Assembly: GCA_963977425.1 (NCBI GenBank)
Contig: CAXBOO010000007.1
Location: 31,886 to 95,885, forward strand
DNA length: 64,000 nucleotides
Source of the DNA: CAXBOO01 sp963977425
GTDB taxonomy: Bacteria; Bacteroidota; Bacteroidia; Flavobacteriales_D; Luteibaculaceae
Reading direction: 5' to 3'
Positions within the stretch are counted from its first letter, which is position 1; each line of letters begins with the position of its first letter. The notes under the pieces are model-generated. The model made no database searches. It saw nothing but the letters and a program-made list of their open reading frames with translations, and was not told where the DNA came from. This document shows, one piece after another, positions 28,195 to 36,965 of this stretch. The translations under genes were made by a program, and so were the position numbers.

Positions 28195-29235
28195 TTAAAG
28201 TCTCTCACTTTCAATTTTAGATTTAATTAAACGGGTACTTGGTGAAGTATAAGACAATGAAACTTCAAATGAACCATTGCTTGCTACTCCTTCTTGTAAA
28301 GGTGAAACATTGAAATCGTATGCAGCACCAAATGCAAAATCACCAAAGACTACTCCTGCCCTTACAATAAAGGCATCTTGATTACCTTCTATTCCATTTC
28401 TTAACAACAGACCACCATATATTTCTTCAATATTGGCGTTGTTTGGTTTTGGTTCATAACCTAGGTTAACCCCAAAAATGTTTGTATTCACACCCGATTG
28501 TGCACTCAACATAAAAATTGGGTCAACATATATACTGTTGATGTATTTCTTTAAAGATAAGTGTGCAACAATTCTTGTTGGTATTTTGTAATCTCCTTCT
28601 TGATTGTTCGCTAGGAATGAGAAACCAGTAGAAACTAAGTGAAAACCAGATAATCCAACACTAGGTCGGAACGAATCGAAATTACCTTTCCAAGCCATTC
28701 CAACGTTGATATCTATATTAGAAGCATTAGCCCCATCGATATCTGCATTTTCTAAATCACTATAAGTAGGATCGAATGAACCTATACTTCTATTAAAATC
28801 TTCTGGAAAAGCATACTTGGCACCATCGATGGTTCTAAAAGTATACGCTCCCTGTAACCCTAAAGAAAACTCGGTTAAACCAACAACTTTAGCATACGAT
28901 GCAGAAAGTGAAAAATGCGTTGTCTTATAAGCATTCTCACCAGCATCATCGTGCAAAGCGAAAAAACCAAATGCCAACTTATCTGTTTCAAGATAGATTG
29001 GTTTTTGGATTCCAATACTATAGGTAGAAAAAGGCTTATCCAAAACACCAGCCCATTGACTACGGTATAGCGTATAGGCTCTTAAATCTCCGTAAAACGA
29101 ACCAGTCAGTGCAGGATTCAGCGTTAGAGGTGATTTATCAAATTGAGTAAAATGAAAGTATTGCGATAGGCCTCGGGTACTGATACCACAGAGAATCGTA
29201 CACAATACAATGTTGAAAAGTAGCTTTCTTTTCAT
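28195..29235 (-). CDS. PorP/SprF family outer-membrane protein
   Basis: PorP/SprF proteins are outer-membrane beta-barrel proteins needed for export or surface attachment of type B T9SS substrates. The 346-residue protein has a signal peptide (1-24, ending RGLSQ), the family N terminus QYFHFTQFDKSPLTLNPALTG (NPALTG is the hallmark) and alternating strands throughout, ending in SLSYTSP and a basic tail. It is the first gene of the operon, with a near-perfect promoter upstream and the PorE-like gene 1 base downstream. In Flavobacterium, sprF lies behind sprB; here the partner precedes its substrate. Confidence 0.92.
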   Translation of the reverse strand: MKRKLLFNIVLCTILCGISTRGLSQYFHFTQFDKSPLTLNPALTGSFYGDLRAYTLYRSQWAGVLDKPFSTYSIGIQKPIYLETDKLAFGFFALHDDAGENAYKTTHFSLSASYAKVVGLTEFSLGLQGAYTFRTIDGAKYAFPEDFNRSIGSFDPTYSDLENADIDGANASNIDINVGMAWKGNFDSFRPSVGLSGFHLVSTGFSFLANNQEGDYKIPTRIVAHLSLKKYINSIYVDPIFMLSAQSGVNTNIFGVNLGYEPKPNNANIEEIYGGLLLRNGIEGNQDAFIVRAGVVFGDFAFGAAYDFNVSPLQEGVASNGSFEVSLSYTSPSTRLIKSKIESERL

Positions 29236-29264
29236 AGGTAGTTTCTATTTAGTGCGAACAAACA

Positions 29265-29294
29265 CAAATCTATAAAAAATGAGGTCTTAGACAA
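29265..29294 (-). promoter_or_regulatory. Promoter of the PorP-PorE-like-giant protein operon
   Basis: On the minus strand TTG (29294-29292) lies 19 nt before TAGATTTG (29272-29265), a full match to the Bacteroidota consensus. Transcription should start near 29259, about 24 nt before the ATG. It is the clearest promoter in the window. Confidence 0.75.
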
Positions 29295-29349
29295 GGAATG
29301 TTAAATTTATTTTCAAGTGAACAATAGAGTCAATCTCATGTTGCGATAC

Positions 29350-30219
29350 CTATTTTAGGTTTTCAATTGAAGGTTGACCACTCTCTACCCAAGCTGTATA
29401 CCAAAGACTAGCAACAACAATAGTCGCAGTGCGCATTCGGCTTTCAACCATACCATTCAATCGCATATGATACTGAGTTGAGAATTCTCGGCTATAAGTA
29501 TGTGAGATTACAGCTCCTCGTTCTTCATTGGTGTATTTAAGTAGGTTTCCTTGAATTGATAATCTCTTTTCTTCTATCAATACTTGTGTCAATAATTCGT
29601 GACTCTCAAATACCGTATTCCAAATCAACTCATTCACATTTTCAACATAATCGACTGGCTCAAATAGCATATCGTAATCATCATAGAAAAGCTCTGGCAA
29701 TCTTGACTCCCAAAAGGCATGAATTCCTGTTTGATTGGTTAACTGTCCATTGTAATTCTCGGTGGTATGGAGTGGAACATGCAAATCTCCAATATAATGC
29801 CCCAATTCTGCAGAAAAGCGCAATACTTTGGATTTATCATTTTCTTCAAATGCTTTTCGCAATGAATAATACACCCTCATTGCATTGTAGGGGCCAATAC
29901 CATATGCTTTCAAAGTATCTTCAGAATACAATTCAACGGCATCTTTCCACAACCTAGGAAAATGAATACGCAACGAGTCTTTGTTATTAGAATAGTGATC
30001 TAAATCTATATAATGCTTCTCGGCTTCACCAACAGTACTATGCCGGCGTTTATCAGGATCAACAGAATGGTTGCGTATATAATCTACATGTTCTTTATAA
30101 AAGCTGAACAACGGATCGGGAACAGCATAACAAGCGTTTTCATTGATTTTTTTATGAGCGAAAAAGCCCCAAACAATGATGGGTGAAATCCCAATAAATA
30201 TATACCTAAAAAGAAGCAA
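29350..30219 (-). CDS. Zinc-dependent S1/P1 nuclease / phospholipase C-like exported protein
   Basis: A 289-residue exported protein of the S1/P1 nuclease - zinc phospholipase C superfamily, which uses three Zn ions to cut phosphodiester bonds. Seen: N-terminal hydrophobic signal, then WGFFAHKKIN, where Trp and His act as zinc ligands in the family; HYIGDLHVPLH and the distal HAFWES, which fit the H..GD.H.P.H and H..WE/D motifs. Whether it cuts nucleic acid or lipids cannot be told. The start is TTG at 30219 (no in-frame ATG). It is 14 bases downstream of comB, in the gcvT-comB operon. Confidence 0.83.
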   Translation of the reverse strand: MLLFRYIFIGISPIIVWGFFAHKKINENACYAVPDPLFSFYKEHVDYIRNHSVDPDKRRHSTVGEAEKHYIDLDHYSNNKDSLRIHFPRLWKDAVELYSEDTLKAYGIGPYNAMRVYYSLRKAFEENDKSKVLRFSAELGHYIGDLHVPLHTTENYNGQLTNQTGIHAFWESRLPELFYDDYDMLFEPVDYVENVNELIWNTVFESHELLTQVLIEEKRLSIQGNLLKYTNEERGAVISHTYSREFSTQYHMRLNGMVESRMRTATIVVASLWYTAWVESGQPSIENLK

Positions 30220-30233
30220 ATGGTAGCTGTTTG

Positions 30234-30944
30234 CTACAATTTACAAATTATGCCTGAAGAATAATATGGTACTATATCAAGTGCATTTGCCTTTAAACAA
30301 AACTTAATATCCTTGGCTAAACCTAATTTCAACAATCGTCTACGGTGAGAACTTCCTTTTAAAAAGGAATAAGGATTGGTTTGAGCACTTTCAAACAGAT
30401 TAATAGAGATCAAAGTTGAATCTTCTTCAGATTCAAATCTTTTACTCTCTTTAAGTTGTTGTGCAATATATCCTGCGCAAATACTATCCTCTAAATTTGT
30501 TTTTCCTTTCCATCCAGAGCAGAGCAGCAACACATCCATTTCTTGGATGAGTAAATGATTTATAATACTTTGAGCATTCAACAAGCTACCAATTAGCAGT
30601 TGTTCAGCATCCATAGCTGTGTTTATCGCTCTTGTTCCATTTGTAGTACTAATAACCAATTCATGGCCATGATACTCGCCGGAAACAAATGCTAAAGGAG
30701 AATTTCCAAGAGCAAAGCTTTTTACTTTCTCTCCATTACGCTCTCCAGCTACCAAATAACCTTTATCAAGATATTTTTCAGCATCTTCTAAGGTTTCTAC
30801 TGGTATAACTTTGCTTACACCATGATACAATGCAGAGCAAATAACAGATGTGGCTCTTAACACATCTATTACTACTACTGCTTGATTATCTTTTTTATAA
30901 AGGTGGTAATCTTCTGGTGTAAAACAGACTTCGACTGTATGCAT
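30234..30944 (-). CDS. comB: ComB-family 2-phosphosulfolactate phosphatase-like protein
   Basis: ComB removes phosphate from 2-phosphosulfolactate in coenzyme M synthesis of methanogens, but many bacteria carry homologues without that pathway. The 236 residues fit the family: VVIDVLRATSVI near 25-36, GERNGEKV near 75, GNSPLAF and ISTTNGTRAI near 103-113, LLLCSGWKG near 145. No comA, comC or other coenzyme M gene is in the window, so the natural substrate here is unknown. Its start overlaps the gcvT stop by one base (TAATG). The gene name denotes family only. Confidence 0.85.
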   Translation of the reverse strand: MHTVEVCFTPEDYHLYKKDNQAVVVIDVLRATSVICSALYHGVSKVIPVETLEDAEKYLDKGYLVAGERNGEKVKSFALGNSPLAFVSGEYHGHELVISTTNGTRAINTAMDAEQLLIGSLLNAQSIINHLLIQEMDVLLLCSGWKGKTNLEDSICAGYIAQQLKESKRFESEEDSTLISINLFESAQTNPYSFLKGSSHRRRLLKLGLAKDIKFCLKANALDIVPYYSSGIICKL

Positions 30945-32020
30945 TACTTAAACGGGAACTTCACCACTTTAGCACGTAAATTCTTATTACGAACACGCAC
31001 AAATATTTCAGCTCCTTCGTGACTAAAATCTACACTAACATACCCCATTCCAATTGCTTTACCTAAGCTTGGCGACATTGTTCCAGAAGTTACAAAGCCT
31101 ATCTTATTAGCATTAGTGTCTTCTAAATCGTATCCATTACGTGGAATACCTTTTTCTAACAATTCGAAACCAATCAATTTGCGTTTGATGCCTTCTTCTT
31201 TTTGCTTTTTAAGATTATTAGAATTAGTAAAGTCTTTTGTGAACTTAGTAATCCAACCTAAACCTGCTTCTAAAGGTGACGTTTCGTCAGTAATATCGTT
31301 TCCATACAAACAATATCCTTTTTCTAAACGAAGTGTATCTCTTGCCGCTAAACCAATTGGTTCTATTCCAAATTTCTCTCCTGCCTCAAAAACAGTTTTC
31401 CAAATTTGCTCTGCATCTTCGTTTTTGAAATAAATTTCAAATCCACCACTTCCTGTATAACCTGTAGCAGAAACTATAACATTTTCTGCACCTGCAAATT
31501 TACCTTGTTGAAAAGTATAAAATTTCATATCGGCTAATGCAATATCCGTAACGCTTTGCATCGCTTCTGCAGCCAACGGGCCTTGAATAGCTAATAAACT
31601 ATACTCATCCGATCTATTGGTCATTTCTACACCAAATGTATTGTGCAGTTTAATCCAATTCCAATCTTTCTCTATGTTGCTTGCATTTACAACCAACATG
31701 AAATGGTCTGCCGCAAAACGGTAGATAATTAAATCGTCTACAATACCACCATCATCGTTTGGCATACAAGTATATTGTGCTTGACCATCAACCATTTTCG
31801 ATGCATCGTTGCTGCAAATACTTTGAATCAAATCTATGGTACCTTCTCCTTTAAGAAAGAATTCACCCATGTGAGAAACGTCAAAAACGCCTACTTTTTC
31901 ACGCACACATTTGTGCTCTGCAATTACACCAGAATATTGTACTGGCATATTGTAACCTGCAAAAGGAACCATTTTAGCTCCAAGAGCCTCGTGTACGTGA
32001 GATAATGCTGTATTTTTCAA
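30944..32020 (-). CDS. gcvT: Glycine cleavage system T protein (aminomethyltransferase)
   Basis: GcvT moves the aminomethyl group's methylene to tetrahydrofolate, releasing ammonia, in the glycine cleavage complex. The 358 residues are typical. Seen are the N-terminal LHVHEALGAKMVPFAGYNMP-like segment (MVPFAGYNMPVQY), VFDVSHMGEF near 46, and YTGSGGFEIYF near 195, all family landmarks. The remaining gcvP and gcvH are not in the window. It is the first gene of a gcvT-comB-nuclease run; an imperfect TACATTCG box lies just upstream on the minus strand. Confidence 0.96.
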   Translation of the reverse strand: MKNTALSHVHEALGAKMVPFAGYNMPVQYSGVIAEHKCVREKVGVFDVSHMGEFFLKGEGTIDLIQSICSNDASKMVDGQAQYTCMPNDDGGIVDDLIIYRFAADHFMLVVNASNIEKDWNWIKLHNTFGVEMTNRSDEYSLLAIQGPLAAEAMQSVTDIALADMKFYTFQQGKFAGAENVIVSATGYTGSGGFEIYFKNEDAEQIWKTVFEAGEKFGIEPIGLAARDTLRLEKGYCLYGNDITDETSPLEAGLGWITKFTKDFTNSNNLKKQKEEGIKRKLIGFELLEKGIPRNGYDLEDTNANKIGFVTSGTMSPSLGKAIGMGYVSVDFSHEGAEIFVRVRNKNLRAKVVKFPFK

Positions 32021-32074
32021 TGTATGTTGTTTTTAGTGATTGCGAATGTAATAATTGTCTGATTGTATTTAAGC

Positions 32075-32656
32075 CTAACCGTGCATGGTTTCTTTCGTAC
32101 CGTATTTGGTAATGATAGAGGTTTCGTAAGCCAAAAATTCAGCCCATCTTTTATCGACATCTATTTTACCGCCATATTTCTTAGCTAGCTTCAAAAACGT
32201 TGTATAATGTCGTGCTTCCGATTCCATCAAATCGCGATAAAAAACACGTAAATCTTTATCGGAAATTTCTTCGCTCAACAACCGAAAACGTTCACAACTT
32301 CTAGCTTCTATCATAGCGGCAACTAAAAGCCTATCGACTAAGCGTTCTTCTTCGTTACCGCCTTGTTTTGCAAAAGCTAAAAGATCGTTTACATAAGGAT
32401 CTTTTCTTTCCTTACCTAAGGTCAATCCACGCTTTAATATTTCTTCGTGAACCATCCCAAAATGCTCCATTTCTTCTAATGCTATGGCCGTCATTTCTGT
32501 AACCAAATCGCTGTGCTGTGGAAACTTAACGATGATGGAAATAGCGTTGCTGGATGCTTTTTGCTCACAATACGCATGATCAGTAAGAATTTCAGCAATG
32601 TTTTTCTCTACAATATTTACCCATCGTGGGTCTGTAGCCATTTTAAGTCCTAACAT
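32075..32656 (-). CDS. miaE: tRNA-(ms2io6A)-hydroxylase, MiaE-like
   Basis: MiaE is a diiron oxygenase that hydroxylates the isopentenyl side chain of ms2i6A37 in tRNA. The chain shows two E..H elements of the ferritin-like diiron site: EEMEHFGMVHEE and SEARHYTTF, with Glu-rich helices around. The start is set at ATG 32656-32654 because a consensus TACTTTTG box sits at 32681-32674; the longer frame to 32695 would start upstream of the transcript. This gives 193 residues, in the family range. Downstream is gcvT after 54 bases. The alternative Met 5 residues further in is possible. Confidence 0.85.
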   Translation of the reverse strand: MLGLKMATDPRWVNIVEKNIAEILTDHAYCEQKASSNAISIIVKFPQHSDLVTEMTAIALEEMEHFGMVHEEILKRGLTLGKERKDPYVNDLLAFAKQGGNEEERLVDRLLVAAMIEARSCERFRLLSEEISDKDLRVFYRDLMESEARHYTTFLKLAKKYGGKIDVDKRWAEFLAYETSIITKYGTKETMHG

Positions 32657-32673
32657 CTGATTCAGATTTGTTT

Positions 32674-32681
32674 CAAAAGTA
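32674..32681 (-). promoter_or_regulatory. -7 box of the miaE promoter
   Basis: TACTTTTG on the minus strand fits TAnnTTTG fully, 17 nt before the chosen ATG. A TTG lies about 24 nt further upstream, inside the terminator stem of the preceding M16 operon. Confidence 0.5.
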
Positions 32682-32693
32682 CATTTATTGGTC

Positions 32694-32723
32694 AAAAAAA
32701 AAGCCCAACCTAAGTTGAGCTTT
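32694..32723 (-). terminator. Terminator of the M16 peptidase operon
   Basis: A stem of 9 pairs and one mismatch (32700-32709 with 32714-32723, loop of 4) is followed on the minus strand by a T run of up to nine. It lies 24 bases after the stop of the second M16 gene. Confidence 0.82.
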
Positions 32724-32746
32724 TTAATATTATGATTGATAAGTAA

Positions 32747-34846
32747 TTAGTTAAATACAGAGTCAGAAACTTTGCTGTTTACCAATACTTCTTTTACTTC
32801 AATTGTTAAATCTTGAGCTCCAGAAATCTGAGTAGTCCATGGGAACATGTAACCATCTTGATCTTTGTAGTTTTTCAATTCAGTAATTGATGTGAATTTT
32901 TCGCCTGTTGGAGCTTCTCCAGTAGCAACGTTTTTCACTTTAAGGTGAGATTTTACGTCATAATAAGTTTTAGACGCTTCACCTTTAGGAGAAGTAACTT
33001 CCACTACGTATGCTTCTGAACCATTCACGTTATCTACACCTAAAAGAGCAGTTGTATAACCCATAGTAGCATAACTCGTTTCAGGTACGAACTGAGCTTG
33101 AACTTTCATTTCTGCGATTTCATCCTCATCCATGTCTTTAGCACCAGTTTGCATATTGATTGATTTACCGCTAACACCATTGAATTTTTGTTTTTGAACT
33201 TCAGCACCACCATACAATACAGCCATTGCATATTTGCCTGGAGCTTTCTTGTACGTGTTGATATCCAATACTGCTTGACCTAAATCTGCAGATCCTTTGA
33301 TGGTAACATCTTTCAATTTTTTCATTTTCTTAAGTGCTGTTTTCATATCAGATGATTGAGTGAAAGCAAACAAATAATCATTGAAAATTTTCTCAACAGT
33401 AACATCAGCAGGAGCTGGTTTCATTGTGTTTGGCTCTTCTACTTCACCCTTGTAATTAAGGAAAGTGATTTCACCATCAGCATCAAACTGCTTCAATGAT
33501 TCAGCAACTTCTAAATTACCAACTACAAAAATGTATGCGTTATCTGGTAAGATGTATTTCGCAGCCATTTCTTGAATATCTGCAGGAGAAACCGTACTTA
33601 ATTTAGATAAGTAATTTTTGTAGTAATCTTTTGGCAAGTTGTACTTGATTGTATTCAAAGCAAAACGAGCTATGCTTTGAGAAGATTCTAATCCTCTTGC
33701 AAATGCACCGTTCATTGAGTTCAATGTCAAGCTTAAATCTTCAGCCGCAACTGGCTCGTCTCTTAAACGATTCAATTCATACATAAACTCAGTAACTGAT
33801 GAGTCTGTTACTTCATTACGAACATTCGCACCTGCAGCAAAATAACCTACATATTTATCAGATGATAAAGAAGAACGCGCACCATAAGTGAAACCTTTGT
33901 CTTCTCTTAAGTTTTGCATTAAACGACCTTGGAATACACCACCACCTAATACATTGTTCATAACAGATGCCTTGATAGCGTCCTCAGAACCTGTTTTCAA
34001 GTTAACTGGGTAAGTAATGCTTATTACTGACTGTACTGCACCTTCTTTAGGAACAAATACAACTTGAGTACCTTCTGGAGTTTCTACTTCTGGTAAAGTA
34101 GCTACAGGCACTTCAGCTTTTGCCCAAGCACCAAAATACTTTTTAGACAATGCTTCTGCTTGTTTGCGGTTTACATCACCAACAATAACAAGGTAAGATA
34201 CATTTGGACGGAAGTATGTGTTATAGAACTCTTGAACACTTTCTCTAGTGATCGCAGAAACAGATTCTTCTGATTCAACTTCACCATATGGGTGTTCTTT
34301 ACCGTAACGCAACATTCTTGATACATTGGCAGAAATTGCTCCTGCATCTGCTTTATTAGATTTTAAACCAGAAAGTGTTTGCTTTTTGATTTTCTCTAAT
34401 TCAGTTTGAGGAAATGTAGGGTTTAACAATACATCTGAAACAATTTCTAAAACTGCATCTTGGTGTTTTGTTAAAGTTGAAACAAATAATCCGTTTGAAT
34501 TGGTATTGAATGAAGCTCCAACAAAATCCAAAGCTTCGTCGATTTGTTCCTTTGAACGGCTTGTTGTTCCTGTACTCAATAATTGACCAGCTATAGATGC
34601 ATTTCCAGCAATAGCGCCTTCGTTAAAAGGTACATAGTCAACATTCAATTGAAGAGAAACTGTTGGACGTTTATGGTTTTCAACCAAAACAACTGTAAGA
34701 CCATTGTCTAACTTAAATGTTTCAGCGTCTTTTATTTTTATTTCTGGTGCTGCTGATGCCTTAGGGGCTTTAGAGCGGTCTACTTGTGCAGTTGCTGTAC
34801 TAAAAGCAAGTGCTAAGGCAGCAAAAGCGAATATTGATTTTTTCAT
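32747..34846 (-). CDS. M16-family peptidase-like partner with fused C-terminal domain, exported
   Basis: A 699-residue exported protein: signal peptide (1-20, ending STATA), M16-type domains (about 38-465) and an extra C-terminal domain (about 475-699). The zinc motif HxxEH is missing: the aligned stretch reads AGNASIAGQLL (about 80-90), so the chain cannot bind zinc in the normal way and is presumably the noncatalytic half of a pair with the upstream M16 protein. M16 partners keep the R/Y substrate-binding region (VFQGRLMQNLREDKGFTYG near 280-300, present here). The C-terminal part looks like a LolA-like beta domain by strand pattern (ENYVVEVTSPKGE, KTYYDVKSHL); that is an inference. Confidence 0.82.
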   Translation of the reverse strand: MKKSIFAFAALALAFSTATAQVDRSKAPKASAAPEIKIKDAETFKLDNGLTVVLVENHKRPTVSLQLNVDYVPFNEGAIAGNASIAGQLLSTGTTSRSKEQIDEALDFVGASFNTNSNGLFVSTLTKHQDAVLEIVSDVLLNPTFPQTELEKIKKQTLSGLKSNKADAGAISANVSRMLRYGKEHPYGEVESEESVSAITRESVQEFYNTYFRPNVSYLVIVGDVNRKQAEALSKKYFGAWAKAEVPVATLPEVETPEGTQVVFVPKEGAVQSVISITYPVNLKTGSEDAIKASVMNNVLGGGVFQGRLMQNLREDKGFTYGARSSLSSDKYVGYFAAGANVRNEVTDSSVTEFMYELNRLRDEPVAAEDLSLTLNSMNGAFARGLESSQSIARFALNTIKYNLPKDYYKNYLSKLSTVSPADIQEMAAKYILPDNAYIFVVGNLEVAESLKQFDADGEITFLNYKGEVEEPNTMKPAPADVTVEKIFNDYLFAFTQSSDMKTALKKMKKLKDVTIKGSADLGQAVLDINTYKKAPGKYAMAVLYGGAEVQKQKFNGVSGKSINMQTGAKDMDEDEIAEMKVQAQFVPETSYATMGYTTALLGVDNVNGSEAYVVEVTSPKGEASKTYYDVKSHLKVKNVATGEAPTGEKFTSITELKNYKDQDGYMFPWTTQISGAQDLTIEVKEVLVNSKVSDSVFN

Positions 34847-34868
34847 AATAATCTTCCTAATTTGAATT

Positions 34869-36185
34869 TTATTTTTTAGCCAAGTAATAAAGTACTACTC
34901 TATTCTCTGGAGTGAAATATTTGTTAGCAACACGCTTAATGTCTTCTGGAGTAACCTCTAGGTAACGCTTAATTTCTGTGTTCAAAAGGTTAGCCTCTCC
35001 ATAATACATATGGTAGTTTGCTAAACTTTCGGCAATACCAGCCATACGTGAATTTCCACCAACAAAATCAGCTTCAACTTGGTTTTTCAATTTTTGAAGT
35101 TCTTTTTCGCTAATCAATTCTTGTTGTACTTTATTGATCTCTATTTGGATTGCATCTTCAGCATCTTTTGGGTCAACACCAGACTGAGTAATAACATAAG
35201 CTAATGTTACACCAGGATGTTCCATTCCAAATGGGAATGCACCAACACCTAATGCTAATTCTTTTTCGTCAACCAAAGCTTTTTGTAATCTAGAGCTACT
35301 ACCTTGACTCAATAGTTTACCTAATAAATCTACGGCATAGTAATCTGGAGTTCCTTGTGCAGGAATTCTATACGTTTGGATAACAGCTGGTAGTTGGATA
35401 TTATCGTAAACAGTATCACGAACTTCTGCAGTCATCATTGTACCCGTGATTTCAGGAACATACATTTTCTTTGTTCCTTTAGGAATAGCAGAAAAGTATT
35501 TTGCAATCATTTTTTTAGCATCTGCGATATTAAAATCACCTGCCAATGAAAGTACTGCGTTGTTAGGCACATAGTACGTTTTGTAAAAATCAATAAAATC
35601 TTGCTCCGTAGCTGCATTCAAATCTTCCATGCTTCCGATTGGCGTCCAACGGTAAGGGTGATCGGTATATGCTCTAGAAAAAGACTCTTGCATGATAGAA
35701 CCGTAAGGTGTGTTATCATTACGTTGTCTTTTTTCTTCTTTAACTACTTCACGTTGTGTTTCGATCCCTTTGGTTTCGATTTTTGCGTGCATTAGTCTTT
35801 CTGATTCTAACCACAATCCTAACTCCAATTGGTTTGAAGGCAAAATTTCGTAGTAGAAAGTACGGTCTTGACTTGTATTAGCGTTTAAAACACCACCAGC
35901 GTTCTCAATGTATTTATCAAATTCACCGCGGGCAATATTTTCTGATCCTTCAAACAAAAGGTGTTCAAAAAAGTGAGCCATACCAGTACGACCTTCAACC
36001 TCGTTTTTAGATCCTACATGATACATCATGGTAACTGCAACGATAGGTGTGCTGTTGTCTTGGTGTAAGATTACGTGCAAGCCATTTGGCAAGTCATACT
36101 CTGTAAATTCCACCTTATTGCTTTGCCCAAAGGCAAGTGTGCTTAGCCCTAAAGCTGCGCAAGCAATGGTTTTTTTCATTTTCAT
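34869..36185 (-). CDS. M16 family zinc peptidase (catalytic), exported
   Basis: Insulinase-family peptidases cut short peptides in a closed chamber formed by two related halves. The 438-residue protein has a signal peptide (1-20, ending AFG) and the inverted zinc motif HFFEH at 71-75, preceded by TGMA, with the further Glu ligand in the QREVVKEEKRQ segment near 140-150. It lies 22 bases before the noncatalytic partner gene, and the two likely act as a periplasmic pair. A perfect hairpin lies between it and the TetR gene. Well supported. Confidence 0.93.
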   Translation of the reverse strand: MKMKKTIACAALGLSTLAFGQSNKVEFTEYDLPNGLHVILHQDNSTPIVAVTMMYHVGSKNEVEGRTGMAHFFEHLLFEGSENIARGEFDKYIENAGGVLNANTSQDRTFYYEILPSNQLELGLWLESERLMHAKIETKGIETQREVVKEEKRQRNDNTPYGSIMQESFSRAYTDHPYRWTPIGSMEDLNAATEQDFIDFYKTYYVPNNAVLSLAGDFNIADAKKMIAKYFSAIPKGTKKMYVPEITGTMMTAEVRDTVYDNIQLPAVIQTYRIPAQGTPDYYAVDLLGKLLSQGSSSRLQKALVDEKELALGVGAFPFGMEHPGVTLAYVITQSGVDPKDAEDAIQIEINKVQQELISEKELQKLKNQVEADFVGGNSRMAGIAESLANYHMYYGEANLLNTEIKRYLEVTPEDIKRVANKYFTPENRVVLYYLAKK

Positions 36186-36228
36186 ACTCGGTTTTTATTG
36201 TGGGCTTAAAAGTAAGTTTTGAATCCAT

Positions 36229-36261
36229 AAAAAAAGCACCTTTTATGTAAAAGGTGCTTTT
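36229..36261 (-). terminator. Terminator of the TetR gene
   Basis: A perfect 13-bp stem (36232-36244 with 36249-36261, loop of 4) with a minus-strand T run (A36229-A36235). It follows the TetR stop by 33 bases and precedes the M16 operon. Confidence 0.88.
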
Positions 36262-36293
36262 ATTGTCTAAACGGAAAGAATATTTCTAGATAA

Positions 36294-36944
36294 TCACTCG
36301 CCTGCTAATTCTAATTTTTCAGCGTTAAAAATTATTTCAGCTGCAGAAGAAGCAATCAATCCATCAAATTTCAATTTAAAAAATTGATCCACTGCTGTTT
36401 CAATAGTCATATTTTTTTCTTTGACAAAATCACTCGTCAACAAAGCGTCCAAGAACCATCTATCTGTACCCACAAGGATGTTAATATCCATTTCTTTGAA
36501 CATCCCCTTGCTGATGCCTTCTTCGTAATATTTGGTTAATACAAACGAAAATTGATTTCTGAATATCTCAACATACGACCACATTTTTGGGTACAATTCT
36601 TTTACATCAGAAACCAATTTGGGTGAAATCACGCAAAGTTGTTTTGCATAATATCTAATGGCTCTATAATAACGCATTAGGTAAGGCTTGTCTCTGTCCG
36701 AAATCAAATCTTCATAATGCCTAATATCATTCAAAATCATGGCTATTGCCGTTTGAATAATTTCTTCTTTAGACTTAAAATGATTGTAGATTGTTGCTTT
36801 TGAAATACCAAGTTTTTCGGAAACGGTATCCATTGTAACGTTTTTCAAACCCGTTTCTTCAAAATGCTCCATGCATTGTAAAACCCATTTTTCGCGCTTT
36901 ATTTCGTTCCTACTTCTTTCTTTCTGAATAGGCTTTCTTCCCAT
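36294..36944 (-). CDS. TetR/AcrR family transcriptional regulator
   Basis: A 216-residue regulator. The N-terminal helix-turn-helix is clear: ETGLKNVTMDTVSEKLGISK followed by ATIYNHFKSKEEI is the TetR motif. The rest is helical and binds an unknown ligand. The ATG at 36944-36942 is preferred over the upstream TTG/ATG frame (to 37001) because the family's N terminus begins with a short basic stretch (GRKPIQKERS). A TGTAT-CA-ATACA inverted repeat lies 10 bases upstream, a candidate operator for self-repression. It diverges from the thioesterase gene, which is a possible target, though this is only position-based. Confidence 0.9.
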   Translation of the reverse strand: MGRKPIQKERSRNEIKREKWVLQCMEHFEETGLKNVTMDTVSEKLGISKATIYNHFKSKEEIIQTAIAMILNDIRHYEDLISDRDKPYLMRYYRAIRYYAKQLCVISPKLVSDVKELYPKMWSYVEIFRNQFSFVLTKYYEEGISKGMFKEMDINILVGTDRWFLDALLTSDFVKEKNMTIETAVDQFFKLKFDGLIASSAAEIIFNAEKLELAGE

Positions 36945-36953
36945 AACTAATTG

Positions 36954-36965
36954 TGTATCAATACA
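36954..36965. promoter_or_regulatory. Candidate TetR operator
   Basis: The inverted repeat TGTAT-CA-ATACA lies between the TetR gene and the divergent thioesterase gene. The arms are short, so it could occur by chance. Confidence 0.3.

Noticed and set aside
28194..28214. The 7-residue extension of the PorE-like protein that overlaps the PorP gene
   Set aside because: It would begin with TTG inside the PorP gene and precede the signal peptide; the ATG at 28193 fits better.
29556..29957. A 133-codon frame opposite the nuclease/phospholipase gene
   Set aside because: The other strand carries clear zinc-ligand motifs; this one has no recognisable features.
32657..32695. The 13-residue extension of the MiaE-like protein
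   Set aside because: A full-match -7 box overlaps it, and the transcript must start downstream.
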